A DNA stretch of 64,000 nt from Ecdyonurus torrentis (GCA_949318235.1 OX439129.1:29815243-29879242); one strand, 5' to 3'. Positions 21,251 through 36,110 are shown, numbered from the stretch's first letter. Program-made: numbers and translations. The notes: a model not told the origin generated them from the sequence alone.

Positions 21251-24200
21251 CTACGCGACTTTCTGAGATGCATGGATGACTCCCGTCGCCAGTGCAACGA
21301 GGGCTCTATCAAGCCAGGTAACAGGATTAGGATACAGCAAACCTCCCTCATAGAATCCCAGGTGTCCTCCATGAGCCAATTCCAAGTGAGCAACTTGTTG
21401 TTTTTGTGCTGTAAATTACAAACAATATTTTAATATTTATGGCAAACAGAAATACTATGGAATTTAAGATTAGAGTTTTGGTATATGCTAGTGGACAACA
21501 AACTATTACATATCGATGTTGTTGCGAGCAATATGTGTAACTCATTTTTTGTCACGCGAAGCAATATGTGTAAGTCGAGCGTCATCTCCATTACGTTCGA
21601 AAACGACTTACAAAAAAACGAGTTACACATTTTGCTCGCAACAAGGTCGATATATATTTAAGATTTAAAAACTTTATAATATATCATTTTAAATTAATTT
21701 ATGTATGATTACATCCATACAAAACTGAAGAAAGGCTACTTTAACTTTAAAAATTATTTCCTGTAAAAATGCAGTATATCAACAACTTGCGAGAAACACA
21801 ACAAACTTACATGCAAATGTTCGAATTGGATGCAGCATTGGTTCTGGTACAAGAGGATCATCTTTGGCGTTAATGAAGATCATAGGAGTACGAATATCTC
21901 GAAGGTAATTAACACTACTACTCCACTGATACATCTCTCTTACAGAAGTGAAGTTATGTACTCTCCTGTAAAGTTAAATTATATTATGTAGTAGATAATT
22001 ATATAAAACTGCATAATGCTGACTAGCTGTTAGAAAACAAAATAAACGAGAGTACATTTTTGTTAAAACATTTCTCACACAGAGGGTGAGAAAAAAAATT
22101 AATAAATTAAGTCCATTTTTGTTTGAATATATTATCAAAGGAAAAGAGGGGGATTCAAAAAGCACCTTATACAATGATAAAGTCCGTAGCTAGGTGAAGA
22201 TCTTGATATCACAGTTAACACAAATATTCACATTAAAATATGTTGAGGGTTGAGGGTGACAGCTCTCTTACAGTGTAATTTAAGGACAGTGAATCTAAGC
22301 AACTGCACTCTCAGCAACTGAAATCTCTGAATCAATGTAAATATTTGTGTTAACTGTCCCATCAAGATCTCCACCTAGCTACAGACTTCATTATAGTAAG
22401 GCACTTGTTGGTTTCCCTATTCATTCATTTTGACAACAAAGGGAGAATATGCCAGGCAGTTGATACCATTCAATTATATTGTTATGAAAATATATAATTA
22501 TAAATACATACGTAACACATTTCCATGCAAGTTAAATGTAATATTTATTATTATAAAGTACAATAATGTTAACTTTCCCAAGTTTGATGATAAATTGGGT
22601 AAATAACTATCCATTATACATTACCTTATTCTTTCATAACCTGGTCCTGTTAGAACAGTAACTTATTAGCAACTTTGAAAATTAATTTTAAATTATATAT
22701 ACAGAAAAGTGCGCTACTCCCTTTCTTTCTTTTTTTCTAACAAAGTTGCTTGAGTTTAACTATCTCATAATTTGTGTGAATGTCAATTTATAAAGTATAT
22801 TATTTTCATAAGTCTAACATATATAACATGCCTGTAAATAAATGTTATACACAATGGGGATTCTAATTACATAAACTATGGATAAATCTTCCTACTAATA
22901 GTAATAATGATAGACTAAATGAAAATTGATTTTAAATACTGATGAAATACTACTTGGAACAGTGTGTTATAAACATTTTCAAAAAGCAGAATGAAATTTT
23001 TCTTACTAAATATATCACCAATTTATCAAATAAATATTGATATGCTCACCTTGTATAAGCCTCATCAAGTTCAGGTAATGTGGCTGCAGAAAAGATTTCT
23101 CTCTCATTTAGTCCATGTCTTTTACGAATTTCATCAGAAAGTAAGACTCTACGATGACGTAAAACAATACTTTTCATATTTTCAGTCATAGCATACAAGT
23201 AGAAACGTCGAAAATTGTGCCACATTAGCAACCACTTGGTTCCTCTGTAACAATATCAAACATTTCAGAAAATATTACACAACAGAGTAAATCTATTCTT
23301 TGTCGTAAACAAAATATAATTAAATATAAATAAACACACAAAAAATGTTTCATTGAAGCGTTTCATTAAAAGTTTATGATCTTAGACTTGAGTGTCATTC
23401 ATGTAATAAAAAAGTAGAATATATATAAAGCTATAAACTTTATAGTATAGTTATCTAGTTTTATTACTGTTTTACTTGCAAATATACACAAGGTTTATTA
23501 TCTAATAATAACTTCAACTTTAACAGCTCACAGACAGAAATATATAAATAATACTATTTTTACTTTACTAAACTATAGGAATATACAAATTTAATTAAAA
23601 AAAAAAGTTGGATAATATAAGTTTGTCTAGCATCATATTGGTACTTACTCAATTGCACAGTAACCCTGACAAACAGAGATTGCTCCCAATAAGCTGGTTG
23701 GTCTGACACGTTGCTCACCAACATATTTGGTCACTAAATTGCCTCCTAAGCTAAAGCCAACGGCAATGATGCGTGTGTTAGGATATTTTTCCAGTATATT
23801 ACGTAGCATTGCATCAAAATCATCTGTGTGACCTATACAAAAAAACAATAACAATAAATTATAGTCAATAATAAATATGGTATTATTTTAATATAAAATT
23901 GAGAGTATTAATTTATGAAATTTAATATTTTGCAGAATCATTAAAAATTTCTCCAGTTTGATTGGTGATTTATTATAATAATTTAGTAAATCATTTTAAG
24001 GAAAAAAAAAAAAAAAAAAAGCGCGCGGCTAGATGTATAAATGTTAAATAATAATAAAGTCATTGAAAGAAAATAGTAGAACAATAAGAGAGCACATTGA
24101 ATTGAAAAGTAATATAAAGCCGCGCGAAGAATTAGAGAATATTAAATTAAATAACATTTATTTTTAATTTTTTAGCATTATTACATCAATAAATTTAGTA

Positions 24201-27200
24201 AAATAAGTATTTTGATGGGGAAAATGAAAATATTGCATTTCAAATTGATTGTACTAACCATAAGTGAAAAGTCTGGGCGCGGTGACTGGCACACTGGCAA
24301 GGGCACCCACATGGTTCAGTACTGCACATCTGAAGCCTCCTTGGTGTGTAGCATGGTGAACAAAAGTTCTGATGTACACAGACTCACTGGTGTTGCCAAT
24401 GCCAGGGCAGATTGCCAAAGTGAAGTCCTCTGTAAGCACATGCCAACAAATATTATATTTAATTGTATAACAATAGTACAGCAGCACAATTAAGTGGAAG
24501 ACTTATTTCAAATGAAATAGCATACAGTAAGTCTCTATACTGGTTTCACAGAACACACATTACTCATGCAAAAGTCCTGAAACTTCAAACATTTACTTTA
24601 TATTGATAATTTGAATGTTTTCTGTAACCATCCCATTTTCTCTTCAACAATTATTTTAAGTTTACATGTTTTATATACAGTATCACACATTAAACTTTAT
24701 TTTTATTTATAAATATTATTATATTTTTAGTAATTATCATGATAACACAATTTGTAAATAACTCTATATTTGTTTCTTAATTAAAATTAAGTAATAACTA
24801 ATTGATTTCTAAAATAAATATATAAATAAAAAATAGACGTGCAAGGTTTTGTTAAAAAAAATTGCTGACTACGATACGGAATTCAATAAAGTGCAAAATA
24901 TTTCCGCATTTTCTCTTTATGATGAGTAATTATAAACACACCGAGAAATTGCCTTTTTTTGCCAACATTGCGATTTTATTTATAACTAGAAAGTATATCA
25001 AAGAGCTAGTTGACTTTAATACTAACATTACTAGAGAAAAGAAATTATGAACGAATGGGTAGCTTACGTATGATAATATCAGAGGAAATAGGGTGCGTGC
25101 GTGCTTTATCTCAATTAAATACATTTTATATTAAGCCAGCACTTTATATTTAAATATAATTTTAGTTGAAATAAAGGTTAAATAAATATATTGTTACAAT
25201 TTTCAGGCATATTTTTTTCCTAAATATTTAAATGTCATGTACAGATTACTGTATAATATACTATGGAGACTTTGATTTTATCGATTTTTATTTTATAATG
25301 CATGAGGTATCACGATATCCATACATACAACACAAAATGCATCAGCAAAGTAACAATGAAACCATGAATCTTTAAGAACATTTAATATGATTTTTGTTCT
25401 CTCCTAAATACCTTTCAAAGGTAACATGTTTCGTATAAATAACAAAAATGATTTTCATTCTTTAATTAAAATTTATTATTAATTAATAATACACTTTTTT
25501 ATACGATATAATTAATCGAAATATTTAAAGAAATTTCACTTTCCTAATTATTATATACCTTACTATGTAAGCAGTCATGCAATATCTACTTTAATATACT
25601 TTCATCCACCCTCTCCTCTGTGCAGTACCTCCTCTTTGCTTGCTAAAATGACGTGTTCACCAGTAATGACGTCACTGGTACCAACCAAGTAACCGCAATA
25701 CTAGAGAAGATACATAAATATGTATACACTACACACACAGAGCAGACACCGCGCCCCATAGTCGATCAAACACGGCTAAATAAGTATGAATATATATTAC
25801 TGCTCTTTACTGCCGACATTATACGTTTTTAGAACAAACAAATTATGTATGTACAAATGAGACACACATACAGTATCTACATTGATGTTGACAGGTCTGT
25901 AATATTTCATATCATTAGAAAAATATATTTTAAATACAAAATAACGCACACAAAGACAGACAATATCGAAACATTTCTGAGGCTATTCGAACAAACTTAA
26001 TTATTATTTTTTTTCCTGTAAATTATAAAAATTTGCTATATTGCAAAATCAACAATATCAAACATTAAATATACTAATATACGTTATCATTTGCTTTTTT
26101 TTAATTTTTTTTAGCAGCATTTGTATTATAGCGGAAAAAAGAAAATAAGTGCATTTCCTTTCCTAAATATCTCGCTTCAACCGCAAATATATCAATTGCA
26201 TAAATATATAAACAATAAATTTTAAATGCCATATTAGTAGAATAAATAATTAAAGTAAAAAAATTAAAATGGGAATAAAAAAAAAAAAAAAAAAACATGG
26301 TATATTTTAACCATTTTCAGCATTTATTATTAAGCGCGTTTAAAACAATAAGAAACGTGTTATCAGGGTTCTTTTTTATACGAAATCTTATCACTATGCT
26401 TACTTAACAAACCATACTAAAATAAAGCGGACAAAAAAGTGTGCTGTCATATATATAAAAAAAGTAAAGTTTGCGTTGGTTGCTATGTGACGTAATGAAG
26501 TGTTACAAATTGCAAACTCAGCTTAAAACCGAACAAGACAAGACAGAGGGTAAAATTTTAATAATAATAATAACCCTTGTCGAGAATTTTTAACCTTCGT
26601 GTCACTTTTATTATTGATTACAACAATGCCTTTTGCATTAAAAAATACAATGATATATTATACCTCTATCGATAGTCTACCATCGTACAAAAAGAGATAG
26701 AAATTATTTGTCATAAATTATTGAACATTAAATAAAAATCGATCATGATTATATTATTTATTTTATTACATTACGATCGAATATAAATATAATATATACA
26801 TTTTTTTTTCTGATGATATAAAAACCTTGAGTTTGAAAGTCAAATTCTTTTTAAATATTTACGATATGAAAAAAGACAGACATCCAAGTTACAACGCAAC
26901 CTCGCGTATCACATTGGCGTGGTGGTAAATGAATTTTTCAATAGCTGCCTCTATTATGTTTTCAGTTTATCGCTCGAACAACATAAGATTATATTAAGTG
27001 AATAATGTAATAAATGCTTCTTCTAGAACAGTGTAGGACGTCACGAAAGTTTTTTATTTTAAATCTTTTAGCAAAACTGGAAAGATAATTTCATATCTGA
27101 TTTTATACTTAATTGTTTTCGATATACATGTCGTTAAAAATCGTAATATTATGAAATAAATAGGAAATATATTATATTATAATACTAAATATTTTACAGT

Positions 27201-27945
27201 AATATAGGCGTACTAACTAAATGATATGCGCAAGTATAGGGTGTATCCACATGACGCCATACTGAATGCGCTTCGACGCCATACTGAAGCGTTGTGTTGT
27301 ATAACATTACTCAGCATAGGAAAATGTTTTTTTTTTTTTTCTTTTTTGTTTTTTTTTTTTATTATTTTCTTTGGAAAATTAGTTAGTTTTTTGGTTATTA
27401 TTATTTTTCTCACATACTTGAAGACGTCATTAATTAACCTTTTAACAGCATCAATGCTCTCAAATATATTGCCAAGTATTTTTAAACTGGCAATATGTGT
27501 TATTTCTCCATACCGGCTCATGTTATTCAGTGATCATGATCAAACATAGCGTCGACTATTATATATGAATGCATTTGAATCCGCGTTTGGATGATACAAA
27601 AATATTATGGTATTCGTATAACGACAAACCGATAAGTGAACCACTCAATTTAGTTTATAATTATATGTAGCCACACATTGTTTTATTTTCACCAAACACT
27701 GCGGAGGATTTAGAAAGTAGCACAGAAAAAAAAGTGCGAAAACAAAATATTGGGTTTATTTAATTTATACTTATTTTCAAAAAATAATAAAAAATCAATT
27801 AAAAATATTATCATACAAAAATAACACAATGGTGCGGATTCAATGTGTGCTCACTCAAAAAGAAATCGTTTTGCTTTACAGCTATCTCTATCTGTTGAAA
27901 ATAGCGAAATTTGGGCTACTATAATAATTTTTGCTCCTTTGATCT

Positions 27946-27977
<32 letters not shown>

Positions 27978-28763
27978 GCATCTGCGTATTTAAAAAAGAT
28001 AAATTGATAATAAATATATAAACATATGAATAAATGAGACACTTTACAATCCAAACTTGAAATGTCTCACATGAGAAGATTAAAATTATTGCTTTTATTA
28101 GTATTTTAAATTGTGAAAAGAAATTTGTTGACGATGCAAATGACATTTAATAAATTTGACAACTCCAAATAAAGAATACAATTAATAATTGAAATATATT
28201 ATTCATGAATTATAATTGATTAAAGTACACAAAAGCACAAACACGGATACTGCTGTATATTCATACTGCTGGTATACTGCTGGATGTATTTTTTTTTTAT
28301 ATATTTTTTGCACCGTATGCTTAAAAAAAATTACACCACTTTATAAAATAAAAGAGCTGATGTGAACTGTTTCAGAAGCAAAACCTACTTATGCTTTATT
28401 AGCAATAATGTGAATATTTTTTAACTTCATCATCAATTTTGAAGAGAGCAACACTTCGCTTCATAGCAAGCATATAATACGAAAGATTTGTTGCTGTGAT
28501 GTATTGTAGTTCAAGAGGTGCTTCATGTTTTCTCATAATGAGCACTTTATTTTTATCTTCGATTGGTTAACTGAGATTTTTACAGCTACATACACACGCG
28601 ACAACTTTGCTAGCTCACATAGGTCATGAATCATTCTCTAATCACGAGATCACATAAGAGAAATTAAATTATCTTTAAACCCTAGTTCAAGGATAGAAAG
28701 ATAATAACACTTATAATAGTTACATAACATTCGTGTCTTAACATCTTTAATATATCACACAGG

Positions 28764-28795
<32 letters not shown>

Positions 28796-29062
28796 CAATG
28801 TGTGAATGTACTTATTATTAATACCTTCATTAAAAACTTAAATATATTTTACCACAATGAAAGTTATACCTTATATAAAAACTAGCTCTTATTTTGGATA
28901 ACAGTATAACAAAGTATTTAAAATTTACAGTTAAGTTTCTTATTCGTGCGTATCCATTTTTATAAACTCTGTGCTAAAATGCTTTCTTTATAAGAAAAAA
29001 AAAGTATTATAAACGAATATGTGTATCATTTCATCAAAACATTTTATTTTATGATTTGTTTC

Positions 29063-29099
<37 letters not shown>

Positions 29100-32000
29100 C
29101 ATATATTTATATATATTTTTATAATTTTAACTGCAATAACTATAATGTTTTACGATTGTATGTTTTATTATTAAACTCGATATATCGTTTTTTAACGCCA
29201 ATTTCAAAAAGTGAACAACCTCATTAAAAATTTAAAAACGTCTCAACAACATACGACAAAAAAATAAGCGACTTTTGCTACAAAAAAAAAAAAAAAAAAA
29301 AAAAACAGAGACAGACAGACAGACAGACAGAATAATGCAGATCAATATTATGTTCATAAATTATTCACATATTCATAACACCATCTATATTTACATGCTT
29401 AAAAATTCTGTGTACTAATATACTATAGCCAATTATATTATAGACAAATGGGAATTGAAATTATATAAAAACACATAATATATAATGAAAAGAAGTACCG
29501 ATGCGAATAAATACGGTATAATTTTGCTATAAAAATTAATTATATACAAATGACATATTACACGCTAAGCATTTATTTTCTCATTACACACAGTAACATA
29601 ATTTTATTAAATAATGTATAATAGTATGACCATGTAAGTTTTCTCTCTGTACAACATTTATATACAATAAAAATCTAAATAATGCATTTAATTTTTTGTT
29701 TTGTTTTAGCCTTCTTCCGTTCAAGGTAATTATAACATAATTATAACAATTTATAACATTTTATACTCTAATTAAAAACATTGAAAATAAATGATGGTAT
29801 CAATGAATAACATATTTAAAATCTCTCTTGGATATAAATAAATTAATTAATGAAAAAAAAAAAAAAAAAAAAAAACTTTCGTTGCAAGGAAGTGTTATAA
29901 AAGAAAGTTTTGCGTGTGGTGTTGAATTTTTAAATTTTTAGGTTTATTGACCTTACCTTCAGGCCTTTGTTTGACCTCTAGTGGTTCATATACATCATAT
30001 GTGAGAGTGCTACCGTCTGGTAGACCTAGAACACAGCGATCTCCAATAGGCCATGGGCAGCGAACTCGGCCAATGATGCTGTGAACCACTGTCTGTACGT
30101 GACCGCTGAATCCCCAAAGTCGAGTAGGTTGGTATCTATACAAACAAAATTAAACACTTTATTATAGATAACAAATTTCTAAAATATATTTTACGTTTAT
30201 TATTTTAATGCAGAAGAGAAAAGATGAAAGATGTGCTCATTTTGACATCAGACCACGTGTGCTGATGAATATTTTTGAAATGTTAGAGATCTGCGAGCTA
30301 TATACTGCAATAAAATCATTTGTATGGCAATTTTTACTATAATTAATATCATATTAGAAAGCATTAGAAGTTGATCTACGAAATGAAATTTTGATGTTCA
30401 AGTATCATCGTGTGTAACTTAATAAACGGAAAAGTACAATGCAAGAAAAATTCTATTTTATTTACAAATACTGGAATCACATTTATTTAATAAGTATGAA
30501 ATCACGTTATTTAATTCAATTAAAGCATTTTGTATGCAATTAAAATTATCCAGTCAAGGATGCTTGCAGTTCCGGTTATTTGCAATTTTTATTCATAACT
30601 ATAAGTATTAAAAATATAATACAGTAATAAAAATGGTGACAGTCATAAAAAAGTTTTCTGCAGCTGCTCTGATAAGAATTTTCAAATAAATTGTTTTTGG
30701 TGTTATACTATAACGTAAGTACTGTACAGTACAACATGTTTCGTTATTAAAATGTAGTACTTGACAAGTATAAATATACAGAGCTATTTGCTATAGAGGA
30801 CTTTTTAAAGTCAACTTTGCTTATTTTTGAGGAAATTTGTTTATCCTCCGTGCTCGTAGTGCATTATTTATTTGAGTGCATCATCATCATACACATGCAT
30901 GTAAGGAAACATACTTGCATTAGAGACTTGAATTGTTACGATTTGAATGTAATAGTATTCGACTAATGTTCACAAATAACGCGTTGAAGGGACCCAAAAT
31001 AATTAATAATAATAATAAATACATAAAAAAAAAAAAAAAAAAAAAACGAAATTTATGAGATGGAGCAATCATACACACATATTATGACCCTCAACCAGGC
31101 CCGAACCAGGCCTAGTGTACATTCACACACCAGGGTTAAAAACTGTAAAATAGGCAATTTTTGGAATACATGACGTCATGCAATCCAGTTCTACATATTT
31201 TACAAGTTTTCTCACTCGTTTGTGAGAAGGGTCAAAAAAAAAAAAATAATAAATAAATAAATAAGGGTTCAAAAAATACATGTAATGTGCATGTTTAATA
31301 GTCCTATCTCGCGATTTATCATTACGAGGAATTTTTTTTTTTCTTTAGATCAGGATCTACTGTATTTTAACAATTGTTTTTAGCTTGACTATTTATTCTT
31401 GAGTCATGCAAAAATATCCTCATAAATAAATATGACTAATTGATGACTATATACATTGGCACGTTCTATTTCCTTCTAAATACAGCAGAATAATATGCAT
31501 ACTTTTTTATGTAAACAGATAATTCTATACTTACTAATTCAATTCAAGTTTTTCTACAATATTTGTGTTGTGAAATCTGATGTGATAAATAATAAGAAAA
31601 TATAATACAGTAAAATAAATAAACATAATATGAGATAGAGAAACATTAACACACATAGAAATCTAAATCGATGCCAAGGAAAACTGCATTTTACCACTTG
31701 CACTTTGTGGTTTATAAGTTCAAAGTTGCACTATATCTTATTGCACTTCTAATAAGGTGACAAAAATACTATAATTATGTAAAATTAAGTTTCTATTTGG
31801 CATCGACACTAACAAGTAAGAAAAATATTTTTTTTATTTTTTTAAGATCTAATTTGTATAATCTGTCTAGATGAAAAAAAAAAAAAACAAAAAAAAAAAA
31901 AAACAAACACATAATTGAGAGTGGTCGCAGTGCATTTATAGAAAGAAGCCATGATAGTTGATGTGTGTTATTACGTCAAAAAACGATGTAATAATATGTT

Positions 32001-33926
32001 TAAGAAGCTCAAGGGTGTATCATTCATGACCGACAACATGATATGCATACTCTTGAATGACACGAACCGGTTCAGGATTACCGCATACCTGCATTCTATT
32101 GTGTCATAGCGGTCATAGTCATAGCTGACTGACTGACTCTATCGCGATCATTTTAAATTAAAAATTTAAGTTTTCCATTAAAAAAAAAAGGTGTATGTTG
32201 ATAACAGATGACAAAACTTATTTACCTGCATTTTTCTACGTGATTATATATCTGTGTGATAAAAGTTTTGTATTTTAATGATGATCTGATGTTTAGCAAT
32301 ATATGCGATCAAAATAAGAAGAAAATATTTTGAATATTAAATTGCGTGCGACCGAATGCAAATTTCATATAAAAGATGAATGATAAAAGTGTGAAATTCT
32401 GGTTTTGCGACATACATGACGGAGGCCCACTTTATTCACCAATGTCATAGCTTTGTCTTTTGTATTCTCATAAATTCGTTTGCGTTCAGATGTACAGCTC
32501 TGGCCAAAAGTTCCCGAACGATTTGCATTATAGGCCACCAACAACCACACTATGTTATCTTTATGAGAAAACGCAGCGGCCGCCGCTGCCCCGTTCGGGA
32601 ACTTTTGTCCAGAGCTGTACGTACTGTACAAGAGAGAGAGAGGGAGAGAGAATAATGTAATTTTCAATACCATATAATTATGTCTCATTAATCGAGGCAC
32701 GATTGTATTATTGCCTTTAAACGTACATCGTATTTAAGAGATATTACATATATAGAACAAATCATTTTTCTGGATCAATAAAAAAGATACTATGAAACAT
32801 TTTGTAAGACAAATTGAAGGTGCAATATAGAGCTGAATTACTTTTATAGCAAATAAAAATTTCTTAACACTATAATTTTCATTTTACTATCCATGCCATG
32901 AATCATTATTTTAAAATACAGTAAAGTACTCACTGTCAAGTTTATTGCTCATAAAATAATAATAATGAAGTAAGCTCACAAACGATTCAGAAAGAACATA
33001 TTATACTCGACTCAAAAAACCTGAGTTCGACCTTTTACGGTATCGCCCAGCCGCCCCCCCTGCTCCTCAAATGTGACAATGGGCGATACTTTAGGCATGC
33101 CCGATTTAAATCGACTGAGGTTTTTTGAGTCGAGTATAGGTAATTATGATAATTGTACTAGTTTGAGGTAGGCCACAGATATCGGCAGATCGGGATTTTT
33201 ATATTTTTTTATTTTTTTCATTTTTGGCTTATTTTAGCGTTATTTGCCTGTAGATTGCGTGAGAAATAATAATAATAATAAAAGTCTGCCGATAACTAGT
33301 ACAATTACCAAGGTTTATACAGTACTGCTACTGAATAAGCCTTGTAATACCATAATAATCATTATGCTTAACTGTCTGTTTGTTTTCTTTCTTTCTTCAC
33401 GCTGAAACCATAGTATGGTAAATGGTAATATATTATTATGTATAAATTTTATTATACATATATTATAAAATATAATAGGCTGAAACGTTTGGGAAATACA
33501 TAAATTTATGTCGTTGCCCGATTTTTATTCCCCCTCAACCCTCTATTTTCTGCATTCTTTTTGCATCATGAGAGCAAAATGTTTTAGATTCTTTTTTTTT
33601 TTTTTTGTAATATCACAGGAACATTTTCAGGGTCACACGGAAACACAATTTTAATTTAATACTAAATATTATTGACCCTATAAACTTCTATAAAACGTAA
33701 AATTAAAGTATCATGGTACCCAGATTGATGATGTGAGCTGCACACCATATTCTGAAAGCATATTTTAATTCTTAGAGCAATTTCATCTGTGAGTGCAGTT
33801 TGGAAATATTTCTATTCATCATTAATATTTTTCTTTTCCCGCTCACTGTTTGCGAATGTTATGGTCCAGACGAAGAAAATTTCAAGGTTAATTTTTGTGT
33901 CAACGTACTCTCCACGCCTCAAGGAG

Positions 33927-33963
<37 letters not shown>

Positions 33964-35312
33964 GTACTCTACATAATGTACAGAACGTGTGTGAATGGTA
34001 TACTTGTACTAAAAAAGTATAGCAGTAGCGTTATAGTTCGTTTTTTATTTATTTTTTTCTTTTTTTCTTTTAATTTATTGCAATATATAGGCAAATTACA
34101 TATAACCACGACGCGTCATTGGAATGGATAGTTAATACCATATGTTAACTTGAGGTTTTTAAATTCTCAATTCCTCGCACATCTCCATAAAGTATACAAA
34201 CAAAATACTAAGTACAACTCCAAATGTGAATAGGACGTGAACGAGCCTAAGTCAAAAGTAACAAAAGGTAAAAAATATGCGCAAAGATAATTCCAAATAT
34301 GAGAGTTATATGGGCAATGCTGAAAATTTCAGTCACTCATATTGCTGAACTTTTTAATATCGGAATAAAATGTCAATGTTTAATTTGATCTAATATATAT
34401 TATATACGTTTTAAAAATTCACGTCCGAGGAATAACTGCAATTTTTGAGGCAATTACCCAACCTCTTATTTGAAGTCAACTTTGCGTAACTTGGGCTCGT
34501 TTACGTCCCAGATACTTTTTGAGTTGTGTTCTGTACTTTCTGGTCATGTGTGCGATTTTATAAGGGCTTAATTTTTTTCTGAAACGAGCGAATTGCAATT
34601 TAAAACCCTTAATTTAATATGGTTAGCATGATACCTCGCCAAATTAACATACAATTAATAATGACCCTTGATCGATGTAATGACCGCGTGCAAATGACAA
34701 AGTCCTATAATAACATAACATTATGTTTTAAGTTATCTATAAATTGTCTACTAAAAGTTAATATATTAGAATTTATAAGAGGTCAAACAAAAAGTAAAAT
34801 GCCTACTGCCTGGCATAAATTTAAACATTAAATTTAAATATAGTATTTTTAAATTTAATATTTATTGCATTCTCTATAGCTCTGTTCTGCGATTTTGGAA
34901 CATTTATGCTTCTTCGAGCAACCCGCCCTAATTACATTCAAAAATACGTATTACGTATTATCATAACATACACAGTACATAATGTATAATGTATTTATAT
35001 ATAATGGCACGTGTATGTATCAGGTATCCAGATATCTTACATAATATATGTGTGTATATGCAATGCATACATACACCACACGTACTAGTATAATCCCAAT
35101 TGAAAATTTTAATTGTAATACATCCCCAAAATATTATATTATGCTCGATACAGTATATATGTATGATATTGATATTATGTATATGTATGTAATGTATGTA
35201 TAGTATAAATGTATATGCAATATACTACGCTAAAGGGCAATTAATGTATGATCATACATATTTTATCAAATTTATGTACATACATATATGTATACATACA
35301 TACATACATACA

Positions 35313-35345
<33 letters not shown>

Positions 35346-35783
35346 TTATGTATTATTTTATTATGTGTGTTAATTTTATAATTATATTTAATAATTATTA
35401 ATTATTAATTTTTTGGAAATATATATTTCCAAAAAATTAATCTATAAAAATGAAGTATGTATAAAAAGAATAAAAAGCAAAAAATATAAATAATATAAAT
35501 ATTTAGATTTATATAAAAAAAAATCAATAATAAAAATGAAATGTGAAAAAAGTGAAAAGGTGGGAATAAGTGCCAAAGAAATGCGAGCCAGCCAAGAACC
35601 AAGAAGTGATTGATAACAAAATACTTACGGCTCCTGAAGCAAAGGTGCCATCTTCAGTATTGTCTCTAAAAAGTTCAAGTCCTTACAAAATACCACAGGC
35701 TTTTCAGGTTCACTGTTAACATTCAGAATTCTAAACAAAACACATAAAATAACTGCAACGACTGCGAGGATTACGGTAGACAT
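21251..35783 (-). CDS. ABHD2: ABHD2-type alpha/beta hydrolase, complete, seven exons
   Basis: Membrane-anchored serine hydrolase. Mammalian ABHD2 hydrolyses acylglycerols, including 2-arachidonoylglycerol. Coding exons: 35629-35783, 29957-30135, 24259-24429, 23649-23832, 23050-23244, 21811-21965, 21251-21408. All junctions are GT-AG with matching phases, giving 398 aa (human about 425). Residues 1-20 form a hydrophobic N-terminal anchor (VILAVVAVILCVLF). Family signatures follow: LWGFSGHVQT, CPGIGN, CAVLNHVGAL and RLFTYG. The nucleophile is Ser about 196 in GFSLGGN, the acid Asp 330 or 331 in AKDDPLV, and the histidine is the second His of HGGHLGF at about 362. All triad positions are present. 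Introns 2 and 1 are the largest (about 5.5 kb each) and carry repeats. Confidence 0.95.
21512..21651. mobile_element. foldback MITE in ABHD2 intron 6
   Basis: The left half reads GTTGCGAGCAATATGTGTAAC and the right half its complement with one or two changes (GTTACACATTTTGCTCGCAAC). The pairing extends to ATCGA at the edges. About 140 bp, noncoding. Confidence 0.7.
22161..22405. mobile_element. foldback MITE in ABHD2 intron 5
   Basis: The left half runs GCACCTTAT, AAAGTCCGTAGCTAGGTG, AGATCTTGAT and GTTAACACAAATATT. The right half carries the complements in reverse order and ends GTAAGGCAC. About 245 bp with no ORF. Confidence 0.65.
24430..29956. other. ABHD2 intron 2, 5.5 kb
   Basis: Mostly AT-rich. 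It holds a mixed-composition island near 25600-25790 with a TGACGTCA palindrome, TATAGGGT-family copy C at about 27235-27580, poly-T/A tracts near 27950 and 28765, and (GACA)n near 29310. No other gene recognised. Confidence 0.6.
27235..27580 (-). mobile_element. TATAGGGT-family element, copy C
   Basis: Inverted relative to copies A and B. It begins TATAGGGTGTATCC, then CGCTTCGACGCCATACTG, CTCAGCATAGGAAAATG, TTATTATTTTTCTCACATACTTGA, AGCATCAATGCTCTCAAA, AAACTGGCAATATG and CGGCTCATGTTAT. Confidence 0.6.
32488..32618. mobile_element. TACAGCTCTGG-type MITE, copy 1
   Basis: Left end TACAGCTCTGGCCAAAAGTT, right end its near-perfect complement, with TA at both edges. The inside has CCCGAACG, CACACTATGTTATCTTTATGAGAAAA and GCAGCGGCCGCCGC. 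TA termini fit a Tc1/mariner-type target. Related copies lie at 48169-48322 and 60364-60488. Confidence 0.75.
33002..33138. mobile_element. MITE with TATACTCGACTC ends
   Basis: Perfect inverted ends TATACTCGACTCAAAAAACC, 137 bp total, with a GC-rich inside that also pairs imperfectly (TATCGCCCA / GGGCGATA). The TA at each edge suggests a mariner-like target. Confidence 0.75.
33139..33310. mobile_element. foldback MITE abutting the preceding one
   Basis: Ends in GGTAATTATGATAATTGTACTAG and the inverse CTAGTACAATTACC, with CGGCAGA / TCTGCCG pairing inside. A GGTAATTATGGTAGTTATCGGCAG relative occurs near 43058. Confidence 0.55.
34232..34509. mobile_element. TIR element, about 280 bp
   Basis: Left AGGACGTGAACGAGCCTAAGT and right ACTTGGGCTCGTTTACGTCCC are inverted copies. 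No ORF. Confidence 0.55.
35291..35340. repeat. (TACA)n microsatellite
   Basis: About twelve consecutive TACA units within ABHD2 intron 1. Confidence 0.95.
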
Positions 35784-36110
35784 GATTGAATGCGAATTCT
35801 GTGCGATTTTCTTGTCTAGAGATAGTGGGCGTGTTCAATGCGTTACCTTGTAAAAAACACTTATTTAATTGCTTAAATTAACAATATAAACTAACGTAAC
35901 TGCATAATATGACCGCTCACAATCACCAAGTCAATAATGCAAGAAGAATATGCAAAAGAACAACCGCCCCTTTACAAAGAAAAGAACTTCTAGCTCGTTC
36001 TCAATGCTCAAGCGCTAAAGCTTCTCTGTCTTCTCTCCGCTTCTCTCTTGCTTTCTCGCCGCGATCACCGCGATATACACTGGATATACATTTGACAGCC
36101 AGCTGATAAA
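35784..36110 (-). promoter_or_regulatory. probable ABHD2 promoter / leader region
   Basis: A mixed-composition stretch immediately upstream of the ABHD2 start codon, less AT-rich than the introns. No specific motif could be assigned. Confidence 0.35.

Larger units (their letters stand above)
30136..35628. other. ABHD2 intron 1, 5.5 kb
   Basis: AT-rich with several MITEs (32488-32618, 33002-33138, 33139-33310, 34232-34509) and a (TACA)n run at 35291-35340. No other gene recognised. Confidence 0.6.

Noticed and set aside
29310..29332. Short direct repeats that might suggest a CRISPR-like array
   Set aside because: It is a (GACA)n microsatellite in a eukaryotic intron; no spaced repeats occur anywhere in the window.
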